A DNA stretch of 64,000 nt from positions 2,976,001-3,040,000 of the forward strand of contig JAQOTA010000069.1 in NCBI GenBank assembly GCA_029532415.1, in the 5' to 3' direction. Of the stretch, positions 10,442 to 21,050 are shown piece after piece. This stretch comes from Marasmius tenuissimus. Its lineage: Eukaryota > Basidiomycota > Agaricomycetes > Agaricales > Marasmiaceae. Made by a program: the position numbers and the translations under genes. Positions within the stretch are counted from its first letter, which is position 1. The number at the start of each line of letters is the position of its first letter. The notes beneath the pieces are model-generated. The model saw nothing but the letters and a program-made list of their open reading frames with translations. It had not been told where the DNA came from and searched no databases.

Positions 10442-13400
10442 GTTCCAAGTGAGTACATTTGCAAACTTTGAAACTGAGTGGGCTGTGTTAAAGGGCGTGC
10501 AGGTGCCTCTCGACGAGCCTATATTCAAACAGTTTGTAGAAGTGGTATTGGACTTGATGACGCGAGTTATTCCGACTTTCATACCAGAAGATTTGGACAT
10601 TCCGACCGTCAGCTTCATCGACCGCCAAGGTATGGACGTTCCAGGAGTGTTGGTTTTACTGATTGCTGGATGTTACCAGAGCTGGTTAGTGGATGGGAGT
10701 TCGTGAACCAATTTCATCATCACGGAATAGTATTCCACTATCTTTGTTATACATTTGTATGTCCATCACTATCTGTCGAGAGGGAGACTTTGCTGAAAGT
10801 GTATTCAGGAAGCTGCAATTCAAGCACTTTGTGCCAATAAAACGGTGGCATTTCGGTAAGTAGTCTACTTCAAACATTGGTCTAGCTAAGAGTTAGCACA
10901 ACAGGTTGAGAGTTGGATGAACCACTGGATGTTCAATCTCAAAACCAGGTCTTGGCACTATGACGTTGCTTCCGCTTCCATCGAACAATGGGCGGACAAA
11001 AGATTTTCTTTTAGTCCGATTCCACTTCCTCAAGGCACCCAACCTCGACTGGATGCCGGCGATATAGCCATCCACTTTGAGAAGACGTTTGGAGATGTTT
11101 TGTACCTGTATGCGTCATTAGGATGCACGAACGAAGAACAGCTGTCAGACTACACTTCTCACGGTGTTTTAACGTTCGGGGCCGTCGTCAAAGATGGAAA
11201 TGGAATTGTTGCCCACTTCCCTGCGACTCCGTCCCCCGAACGGTACTTTGAGAGTAGAAGTCACAATGTCAGCGCCAGCTACTCCACAGAAGGTATGCCC
11301 AATTTCTGTCCTATCATTCCTTTCCTGATTGAATCAGTTCCCTCGCGTGCTGATTTTCAAATCCATGAGATCCACAACGCTCGATTGAGCCTGTACTTCT
11401 CATTTCGCCTTCCTCTGGAGCACCGAACTCGACTCCGTGCCGCCTATCTTAGCCAGCATCTCAAATATACAGTCAGCTGGACACGTAAGGGTTCAATCAA
11501 AATGTGCTTTCTACGTCCATCTGATAGCTGCATCCAGATTTCATAGATGAAGTAGGTTTCTCCCTCGTCGGCGACTTGTCTCATATCCCCACAACCGCAC
11601 ACACACCTTCATATCTCTTTGTTCCACCTCTCCAAGTCGAGTACATCAACGGGATGTACTGTATCCGCTATCCGTTTACCAATCCACTATTCTACTGGGC
11701 ATTCGACACCGAAGGAGAGAATGTGATCCCAAAGAATGATTGGGAGAGATACGGAATACCTGAGCTCGAAGTTCGGTCATGTATTGGGTCTTGCTGGATG
11801 TATAATGAATACCACGGAGTTCAACAACACTTGCGGAGCAGAAACTACGAGTTAGACGGAAAGATGTACGCTCATGATCATGGGTATCCCGAGCTAATAC
11901 GTGGTGCGTACCAGTCACTTTTATATATTCCCGATATACCCTGACACTTCCTTAGGCGACCCTCACGAGAGGAGGATAGAAGAGCTTGAAGACTCGATCT
12001 CGGATGAGGAACACTCGGATAACGAACAGGAACACTCTGGCGAAGACCTGAAATACTCTGTCGAGGATGACAAGCCGGAGTCCTCAGCCAACGGTAAAGG
12101 ATTGGAGAACTCAAATGAGGACGAACTTTCTTGTCCAGACTATCGGAGTACATCCCCATTGGATCCCTCGCTCAAAGATGTACCCACAGAGCACGAAGCC
12201 GCGGCGACCTGCTCAAGACCGGGCGGTACGTACCGAATTATCATCTCTGATCAATAATTCACCTTGACTCTAGGTGATCTCAATAACCAGTGGCAGGAAC
12301 GAGTGGCAACCTCGCAATCATTGGATAACACCTTCATCACTGCCCCATCCAAGGAGACGATCGACACGCACCCACCCGCTGCATCAGAATTCACCGTTTC
12401 TGAGGCGGTGAAAGGCCAAATGTTGGAGGACGTATCCGAGAGTCAACCGAAGAAAGGAACAAGTGTTTCTCAGAAACCTTTCACGGCTTCTATTCGAACG
12501 CCACAGTAAGACTTGTTTTCCTCGTTCATCTTCAGAGTCATTGCCTCAACCCTCTATAGTGTGCCTCAAACCGGCAAGAAGGCCGCTGCTTTACTCAATT
12601 CGAGTGAGAAACAAATAGCGCGTCTGCAAACTACACGTTCAGCGGGATCACCGAGGGGAATACCCGCTCTTGCTCGACGGTAACCTTGAGTTCTTTGGAA
12701 TTCTTCTCATCATCTCACTAGATCCTCAGCGCTCAGGCGGTCTTCGTGTCAACCGAAACAACGAAGGCCAAGACAACAAGGGTAGTGAAGGCTCCGGTCT
12801 CTCCAAGGTCGACCGAACCCCCTAAAGCACGGTAAGCATAGCTCTCCCCACCCAAATCCGATTCAAATTCGTTGTCTGAAATCTTGTCGGCAGACCCCAA
12901 ACAACAGGGAAGGCAACTGTAGCTCCCAACTCACGAAAGCGACTCCAAACGACGGGTCAGCAGGCGAAGGGCCCACTGGGTACAAAGACAGCAAAGCCCG
13001 TACTTCGGAAACGTACCCCATCTCAACCCGTGACTGCTCAACGGTAACCCTTGAGTCCTATTCAACATCTGTTCTCGTTCTCACCAGAATCTCAGCTCTC
13101 GCGCTGCTGCACCAACCGGAACGACAAAGGCAAAGACCACCAAAGGAGTGGAAGTCTTGGTCTCTCCCAAGTCGATCGTAGCCCCGACACGTTCAACGCG
13201 GTAAGAGTCATTCTCCCCATTCAAGTCTGTCATCTGAAACCTCGCTGGCAGACCCCAAGTTATAAGAAAGGTGGCTGTGATTCCCAACCCACAGAGGCAA
13301 CTCCAAGCGATAGAACAGCAGGCCACGCGCTCACGAGGGGCAAAGACAGCGATGCCTATCCTTAAAAAACCTACCCCATCTCGGAGGTAAGTGGGAATTC

Positions 13401-13666
13401 CACCCATGGTTATTCATGATCTCACCAATCTCTTTTCAGCTCCCAGCCAGCGGTTGCGCCGAACGAAACCCCGAAGCAACCCAAGGCGGAACAGGATAGC
13501 GGGATCCCGACTGGATCAACGAAGCAGGTTCCTACGAAGTTCAATTCAGCCGCCTCACGGGCAACGCGGTAAGGCTGGATTCCATTGTTCACGTTCAATG
13601 TCTCAAGCCTTTTTCAGCTCGCAGACGGCTCAGAAGTCCGATAGTGTCAAGAAGGCATGGAGATAG
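10442..13666 (+). CDS. Family B protein, copy B2, with duplicated tail exons (5' boundary uncertain)
   Basis: Starts within family B (segment DIPTVSFID, then ELVSGWEFVNQF and EAAIQALCANKTVAF) and lacks the leader exons. The long exon from about 10917 carries WMFNLKTRSWHYDVAS, RLDAGDIAIHFEKTFGDV and a YFSFRLPLEHRTRLRAAYLS block. The following exon has VEYINGMYCIRYPFTNP and AHDHGYPELIR. Acidic exons follow (11954-12224, then 12275-12507). After these come Lys/Thr/Pro-rich exons, including 12722-12831, 12894-13043, 13088-13200, 13252-13386, 13440-13568 and 13618-13666, ending in TAG. The junction near 10855 is one base out of phase with the simplest acceptor, so it may be mis-spliced in my model or broken. 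It could be a separate gene or the 3' half of one gene with B1. No known domain recognised. Confidence 0.5.
12722..13386 (+). repeat. Tandemly duplicated exon pair in the family B tail
   Basis: Exons 12722-12831 plus 12894-13043 are repeated as 13088-13200 plus 13252-13386, with introns included and a period of about 360 bp. Shared strings are TTKAKTTR against TTKAKTTK and an acceptor followed by ACCCCAA. The encoded segments are basic and low in complexity. Confidence 0.75.
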
Positions 13667-13897
13667 TCGTTAAATCAGCGATAGTATGTGTATCTATACC
13701 GAAGAGGAATGATAATCAACGCGTCATTGTATGGAGGACAAACTATCCGTGAAAACTACAGATTACATACTGGTCAAACCCTGAGCAGCGAAGAGTAGGA
13801 GGTAACTTGTAAGATACTCCACGAGTCTACGATTTGCTGTAACAAATAACTGAAAAGCAGCGTAAGGCGCTTTCGGCCATCTCAATGAAAGTTGAAG

Positions 13898-15700
13898 CTA
13901 CTCACGGCATTGGGGACAGAGATAGAGCACGGCTATCCTTCTCTGGTACATTGAGGATTGTGAAGATACCATTGAATGACGAGAACGTGAGGTCACGGAC
14001 CTCACCCCACTGATCTCAGGATCCCGGAGTACTCTCCTATCAATAGCGCTACCAGTCCTACAACGGTAGTAGCATTGAGGCAGGGAAAAGCAGCACATAC
14101 ACCCCACCGTCCTACTGTGAGCTGGCCGAAGGTGGTATGGCGCCCCCGAACGAACAACCATATAGGGTTGGCAGTAGTGATAACTCCATCATTCACCATC
14201 GAAGGATCGCAGCGAAGGATACAACCGAAAATGTTGATAGCCGATACTTCAAGAATAGAAGAGTATTCAGTGGCCGGGTGGTACGTGGTGTAACCGGGAG
14301 TAGTCATTGGAAACTTTTGTTGGAAGGTGTCGTTGGACCTGTTTTGCAGCCCGGGAGCGTCTGGAACGTTACTGTCCAGCTGGTTGGCGGGGGCAAGAGA
14401 CGGGGATGATCTTGTTGCAGGCAGGACGCCAGCAAGACAATGCATCGGCGTCGAGACGCTAAAAATCGGGAGGTTTAAGGTCGTTGACCCTAAGGCCTGA
14501 AGTCGCAGAAGGGAAATCTGAGTAGGCAGCGATGCGCGTTGGTGTCGTAGCGTCTCGAAGTAATGAACCAGTACGGCGTGATATGACGGGGCCTCTCCTC
14601 CCGTAGATCGCGTCATGAGCCCACATATGATCCTCTACGCTCACCCACTACCGCTCCTTCCTCCCACCTGCACAGCCACATCCCAAAACCCTCCAAATGT
14701 CGTATAATTCCTCCGAGACCAACATATTTCAGGCGCTCTTCGTATGAAAAGCACAACCGAGGTCTGATGCTTCATAAGCACCCCAGAAGCCACTGGTTAG
14801 GCAGAGTGTTGAAGGTCAACATCGGAACGAAGGTTTAGGCGCCCGTCTGAGAGGGGGCAAGCCGGAGATTCGAACGATATAAGGAGGTCTCGAGCCGTGA
14901 CGGTTCAGCGGCAAGCCGCGAAGGCCGAGAAGGATGGCGTATTTTGTTGGAAAGTCTTGATACGGAGTAGGTAGATAGCGTCGCTCCGTGGGAGATTGTT
15001 TTTGAATGTCAACCGGTTTGAGGGTCTGCGTAATGGCTGGGAAGATATCAATTTGGAGGAAGCAAAAGGGGCCGCTCTGAATGAGACACGAATAACATCA
15101 GAAGAAGACATGGCTCTAGTTCTGATATTGACATACAAATTGTCGTTCTCCGTGGGCTGCAAGGCTCCTACCCCACTATTCTTTCTTCGTTCTCGACTCG
15201 TGCAAACGCGATATGAACCTCACGGAGGGGTGTGGGGGTACGCAAGTACTGCAAAAGAGATGAGTTATATGCCATAACTGAGTAGCAGCTGAAGAACGTG
15301 CCCCATGCCCGTCCTAGGTATTGTCCCTATATCTTCACGGGTCGCCTGACGGCTGGAGAAGACACGCAAGAGAACGAGTGTCTCTAGGAGGTGCCAATGA
15401 TTCGCAGTCGGAACAGAGGAAGTGCACTCTATTTTTGAACAATTCAGTGTCCGAACCACTCCCCTTGAACTGGGTTATGCAATCGTTCAAACGTTCAGTT
15501 GTCAGCTCGGTCATCATACGAGCTTGATAAAATGGCACTCACCTACTTCTTAAACCGATATATCCAAATTCGAGGTCATGATCTCGTGAACTCTCCGTTT
15601 GTAGCCATACGCAGAGTGTCAAATTGAGTATCGTCGTCTGGCTCGGGTTGCGATGCGCTAACTAGAAGTTTCATAGGACAAATATTCACTAGCACGTCAG
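13898..15700 (-). pseudogene. Family C block 2 (decayed multi-exon locus)
   Basis: Counterpart of the block at 4585-6324, in the same position relative to the F-box copy downstream (A3). The 5' side carries SASQPEPDDDTQ, followed by SLAPPRDTRSLA and SDVIRVSFRAAPFASS. Downstream lies a longer open stretch (14002-14616) with CLAGVLPATRSSPSL. Blocks fall in different frames with stops between them that I could not remove with plausible introns. Function unknown. Confidence 0.4.
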
Positions 15701-15865
15701 CAAATAGGATAAAGAAGCATACCTTGTTGGAGAAAAAGTACGTTCTAAGCAGAGTGTATGGTTGTGAAACCGGCCTTGCGATGATCGTGGCGGTCAAATG
15801 GAAACAAGAGGTCGTCACATGCCTGTGACAAGTCACAATACAAGCCAGGGCGCTTAGATCCTGAT

Positions 15866-15871
15866 CTTATC
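15866..15871 (+). promoter_or_regulatory. CTTATC box before A3
   Basis: Starts 60 nt before the A3 ATG and keeps the context CTTATCTCC and an upstream CGCTTAGATC string, as in A2. It survives although the gene itself is dead, which fits a recent loss. Confidence 0.45.
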
Positions 15872-15925
15872 TCCTCTCTATTTGGTCCTCAGTGCTCGAA
15901 CCGTGGTTTCCCCCAAACCACCATC

Positions 15926-17730
15926 ATGATAACCAAGGTAAGTCGACCTGTCCCGTTTTATCGTGTATTCTTCTGATTATCTGAGGTTTCTAGTCTCAAT
16001 TCGACTTGATCGCTGACCTGGTCATTCCTGACCCCTGCGAACTTCCCGAATTGGACATATAGACTCACCTACGCAGTCTACAGCCCATTGCCGTGTCCGA
16101 TCCCTCTAGACTCTACACATTCCTACATGAAGCCAACCTCGAACTCTCCAATTATGACCAGTTCATTTGTGCCCTCGAAGGTCGGGTTTTGGAGGCCAAT
16201 TGAAACGAGACAGTCTCCAACGGCACGCATCGCAAGTCTCATCACTTCTGTCACCAATTTATCGCCTTCCATCAGAGATACTCGTAAAGTTCTTAGGGTT
16301 CCCAGCGAACTCGGACCTCATAGGCGGTAACGTGATAGGGACAAACTTGGAATGGAAGTCCCAGACCTTGCACATCAGCTCTGTCTGTCACCGATGGAGA
16401 ACCATTGCCTTGGACACATCCCAGCTATGGGCGTATTTTGCGGTCGACTTGATGCCTAAAGAACGTTTCGGGATCTACGCGCATCCTAGAGCACAACAAC
16501 AGCTCGATCCATTCCTCTAGCGCTCTAGAGAGCACAAGCTTGCTATCACAATCACCCATATCGACCCTCCTGGTTTCGCGGATCCAACACTGCTTCGTTT
16601 GCTCATGGCACACTCTTCCCGATGGTCTTCCGTCGATCATCACCGTTTCAGTGATGAGGTCGCGAAACCCATGAATGAAATCCAAGAATTCCCATCTTTG
16701 GAGTACATCGTCTGTCCTGCACGGGGCCTTAATAATCCGGTGACTTTCAGCAAGCAGTTACAGCAGTGTACGTCGTTGAAAACTGTCGTCGTTCGATACG
16801 ACAATGCCAAAAAGGTCAACATCGCTTCCCTTCCACTTAACTCCATTGATTGTCTCGTATTCCAGTACGGACGAGATGGGGCACTCGATGACTATTTGCG
16901 AGTGTTACGGTCTTGCGCAGATGTTATTAAGGAGCTTGTTCATCTGTCTCTCCGGACAGAAAAGGATCGCGACGTTGTACGCCATGCATACCACGTATCT
17001 TTGGATCACGTTACAGATTCTGTTGAATGCCGAAACATCCGGAAACTCACAGTCAATCTGTACCACTCGTAAGGCATATACCTTCATCTGCGAGACACCC
17101 TCCAATCATTGACTTTGCCTTCGTTGATCAATCTACAACTTACTGGTGATTGCGGTATCGAAGGTTTCTTCGAAGGCCCATGGCCAGCACAATTCTTTGA
17201 CGAGTTTATTGTACGATTTGGGTGTACACTGACTACCCTGACGATTAATCTTCCTCTCTCCGATGAGGAGTTAATCACATCCCTTCGCCATTTTTCTTCC
17301 CTCAGGGATCTCAGTATTATCGAGCTCTTCAGGAACGAGAATGCTTTCTACTCCGAGGCTATTCACGAGCCAGACAGCTTCATTCGGAAGACAGTTACCA
17401 CGTCGTTGATACAGAAACTCACCGTGTCCGCCACCGATCCGAAGGACTTGGAACCCTCAGGTGTACTTGCGCCAGTGGTGGTCTCTGAGACTCTTGGTAC
17501 ATGCTCACTTTGACGCTGACGTGGAGTTCGTGGAAATGGTCAAATCGCGTTGGTATCCGTTTTACTCAGACTCGAACGGTCTTTCACCCTTTTTGCGTTG
17601 CCGTCTGAAGTCCGCGGTCCTCGTCATTCACGGCCGAGATGCGGAGAAGTCGGTTTACGAGCCACTGAAGGTATGCGACAGCGAGGGGATGAACATTGTT
17701 GTGAAGGCAAATGGGGCATACGTCGTTTGA
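15926..17730 (+). pseudogene. F-box-like A3, broken copy
   Basis: Keeps the 12-nt MITK exon (15926-15937) and a 56-nt intron, but the second exon is destroyed. The conserved Trp codon after ELDI is TAG. One base is lost at GAGGCCAATTGAAACG, where paralogs encode EAQSKRD. About 36 bp are inserted after the ...AVDL block. A Ser codon in PFLxRSRE is TAG. TAA follows LYHS where A5 reads LYHKNGIY. Another frame change lies near 17460. Homology is continuous to the final VKANGAYVV and the TGA at 17730. Closest to A2. No product expected beyond short fragments. Confidence 0.93.
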
Positions 17731-18608
17731 TCCTTTAATCCGTGTCATTGTTCGTAACGTAGAGACACTTTGTATGTTTGTGAGCCTTTCTGGCCACATC
17801 TACGGTTTCAAGTCAGGTTCATGAATTGCCTTCCTTTACTCAATCTCATTTCTAAGACATGGCCAACGCCATGATTAGAGGGATTCGTGGTGGATATGGA
17901 GACACGACCTGGAACTCATATATGCAGTGTCCATGAATCAAAGGTCCCCGACCTACATTGAACTTATGCATGAGTACTCTAAAACCAGAGTCCCAAGTTG
18001 GGGACCACTGGAGTGCAAGTCGAGACACTACACAAGATGCGGGTAGTCTGAGGTGATCTGAAGTACAATCACTGATGTTGGCTTTGGCTCCGTTCGGGTA
18101 TCCTTCCCTTGAAGTAACGGCAAATTAATAGCTTCATAGATCAGACCCGTCAAACAGGCAGTCAGCGATAGAGAGTTGCGACCCCTGGTGAAGATTGAGG
18201 TGCCATCATCAACGAGAGACTGGAGTTCAAGGGCTGGCCTGAAGGTGAACCAAGATGTTTGACCAAAGCGCAAACACTATTTCGCAATGTTAGAGCACCC
18301 AACTTCCCAGCAAAGCACAGGGCCAGCATTGAAAGCACGCGAATCCAAAACTCATCACCACATTACACTGGGTTCAACAGAGTGTGTCCACGATCCGAGG
18401 CCCTTGACCTATTCGGGGGCATCGGTTTCGATGTAGGGTATGCGAAGTGTAGAAAGATAGAGATGCAAGTTGGATATATACGCCCAGGGACTGTCACTTC
18501 TCAACCTCAGTACGGCGGAGGAACGTACTAAGACCTCAGTCACCGGCGATTTGAGCTCGGTACGATTTAGGCGCTTTGGGCGCGTAGATCCGTATACTTA
18601 TCATGAAT
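17731..18608. other. Intergenic region, no supported gene
   Basis: The first ~290 bp are duplicated from the A2 downstream flank. The remainder has short frames on both strands with no family resemblance. Confidence 0.45.
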
Positions 18609-18614
18609 CTTATC
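18609..18614 (+). promoter_or_regulatory. CTTATC box before A4
   Basis: Starts 59 nt before the A4 ATG, in the string GAATCTTATCTCA. The flanking bases differ from A2 and A3, so the box and its spacing stand out against a diverged background. Confidence 0.5.
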
Positions 18615-18667
18615 TCATCTTTATCTGAAGAAGTGCTCGCAACCGTGGTTTCTCTCGATCCACCATC

Positions 18668-20444
18668 ATGATAACGAAGGTGAGTCAAAATGTCCTGTCT
18701 GATAGCGTTTTTCCTTCTGATTCTCTATGGTCATCAGTCTGCGGTTGATACGATCACTGGCCTAGTCATTCCCAATCCCTGCCAGCTTCCCGAATCCAAC
18801 ATATGGACCCAGTTACGCAGTTTGCAACCTGTTGCGGTGTCTGACGCCTCCAGCCTTCATATTCATCTGAACAAAGTTGACCTCGAAATCACCATATTCA
18901 ATCAACTGATCCGAGCCCTCGAAAGTCGAATCCTGGAAGCTCAGTCCAAGCGAGACAGCCTCCAGCGACATGCGTCACAAGTTTTGTCGCTTCTATCACC
19001 AATTCGTCGTCTTCCATGGGAGATAATGGTGAAGATTTTCAAGTTTGCAGCAAATATAGGCTCGATGGGTGATAACATACTGGGAACAAGCTCACAGTGG
19101 ATGTCCCGGGCTTTCCGCATCAGCGCTGTCTGCTTTCGATGGAGAACCATTGCTCTGGACACACCTGAGCTCTGGGCTCATTTTGCAGTTGACTTGCAGA
19201 CCAGGGCAAAAGAGCCACTCGACCTATTCCTCGATCGCTCTAGGCAGCGGCCACTTTCCCTTGCAATAACTCACACCAACCGTCGCGCTTCTCCAGCTCT
19301 AAGCGTGCTCCGCTCGCTTGCAGGACAGTCTTCCCGATGGTCTTCTGTAGATTATCACTATCTTCGTCACGACGAAACTCTGACCCTGATGAATGCTATA
19401 CAAGAGCTTCCGCTGGTAGAGCACGTCGTCTGTCCTGCAAGAGGCCTAGGTACTCCTGTGACTCTCAACGAGCAGTTGCGGCAGTGTGCGTTGTTGGACA
19501 CTCTCACCATTCGCTATGATAAATTCCCCGAAGTCGATATTCCATCCCTCCCGCTCAGCCACCCTGGATGTCTCATATTTCAGTATGGGCCGAAGGAGGC
19601 GTTCAATAATTCCTTGAAAGTGCTGAAGTCATGCGCCGATGTTATCGAGGAGCTAACCTACGAGTCCCTCCCTGACGAGGAGGAGCGCGGCTTCATATTT
19701 CAGGCAAATCACGCCTCCCCATGGGACATACAAGAGCCAATCAAATGCAAACAAGTTGGTAAACTCTTAGTACACTTTTACCACCCAGACGGCATCTACC
19801 CCCATCTGTCGGACATCTTCCGGTTGTTGACCCTGCCTTCGCTGGTGAATTTGGGACTTCTTGGTGATTGCAGTGTCGACCGTTGCTTCGAAGGATCATG
19901 GCCAGCAGCGCTTTTCGATGAATTCGTTGTACGATCCAAGTGCCAAAACTTGACTTCCTTGAACTTCTATCTTCCCCTCTCCGATGCAGAGGTGATTGCT
20001 TCCCTTCAGCATTTTCTTGCACTCGAGGAACTTCATATCACCGAGCTATTCACGGAAGAGATTGGTGATATCAAGCCGGATAAATTGGTGAAGACAGTAA
20101 CTAAGATGCTGGTAGAGAAGTTGACGGTGGCTGACCCAGAAAAGAAGGGACACTCGGGTGGAATTGGGCCCCAATCTTTTTTAACGAAGCTTCGCTCCCT
20201 CAGGCTATGGGTCCGAGATCACTTTGATGCCGACGAAGAGTTTGTGGAGATGGTCAAATCCCGCTGGTATCCGTTCTACTCAGGCTCAGTCAACGACTCG
20301 CAATTTCTGCATTGCCGCCTGGAGTCTGTGACCCTCGTTATTCAGGACCGAGACGTGGAGAGGTCGGTTTACAAGCCACTAAAGGTGCTCGACAGCGAGG
20401 GAATGAGAGTTGTTGTGAAGGCGAATAGGACGTATATCGTGTGA
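18668..20444 (+). CDS. F-box-like protein A4
   Basis: CDS join(18668-18679, 18738-20444), 572 aa. Here the 58-nt first intron happens to be open and contains an ATG (18690). A naive reading would therefore add a false hydrophobic N-terminus (MSCLIAFFLLILYGHQ) that looks like a signal peptide; the paralogs show it is intron. The exon opens SAVDTITGLVIPNPCQLPES. The helix LIRALESRILEAQSKRD, the F-box block LSPIRRLPWEIMVKIFKFA and SAVCFRWRTIALDTPELWAHF follow. The leucine-rich C-terminus is complete. The usual PSE of the F-box motif is PWE in this copy. Confidence 0.9.
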
Positions 20445-20991
20445 TCCTAGTTCTGTGTTCTGACCTACTTTCCGTAAACGTAAAACCGTTTCATATGTTC
20501 GCCAACCTTCTAGTAGTCCTTTGAACCAACAAAAATACAGTCTAAAGCCATTATCATGCAGCGCTGTGCCTGTGATTCAACTTCATGAACGCGTAAAGTA
20601 GTCGGCTGACACGGAAATTCAAGGAAGCCTCATAAATTTCTGGGCCCAAGTAAACACAAGGCATAGCTTTTTCTTCCACATTCATCATGACGTGTAAATA
20701 CCCCTTTCGTAGGCTTTTAGTGAATCACTTGTCCGCTCAATCTCTCTCCAAACTCCAGCAGACTAATTGTCACATTGGTAGGTACCAACGAAAGTAAAAC
20801 ACCACAGTGACGGAGGGCCGAATGCATCGTTTGGCAGGATCCGACTGTCAGAAGAGAATCGTGAGCAGAGAAACTGCAAGAAGAGCAGTTATCGGTAGCA
20901 TGAACTCTTTTCGAAGCTCGAAGTTCGCTGATCGCCAGTGTGTTTGCTCGGTCCGGCGTGGGCGCTCACTGATCGTTCAGGTATCACGAAT
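20445..20991. other. Intergenic region between A4 and A5
   Basis: No supported gene. It holds the A4 3' flank and the A5 upstream region. Confidence 0.5.
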
Positions 20992-20997
20992 CTTATC
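20992..20997 (+). promoter_or_regulatory. CTTATC box before A5
   Basis: Starts 59 nt before the A5 ATG in GAATCTTATCTCC, the same GAATCTTATCTC core as A4. Confidence 0.5.
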
Positions 20998-21050
20998 TCC
21001 TCACCATCTCCGGAAGCGCCCAAATTCGCGGTTTCCCCGAATCCACCATC

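Noticed and set aside
18690..18737. Signal-peptide-like start (MSCLIAFFLLILYG) for F-box copy A4
   Set aside because: This stretch aligns with the first intron of the other four copies and has a GTGAGT donor and CAG acceptor; it is open by chance.
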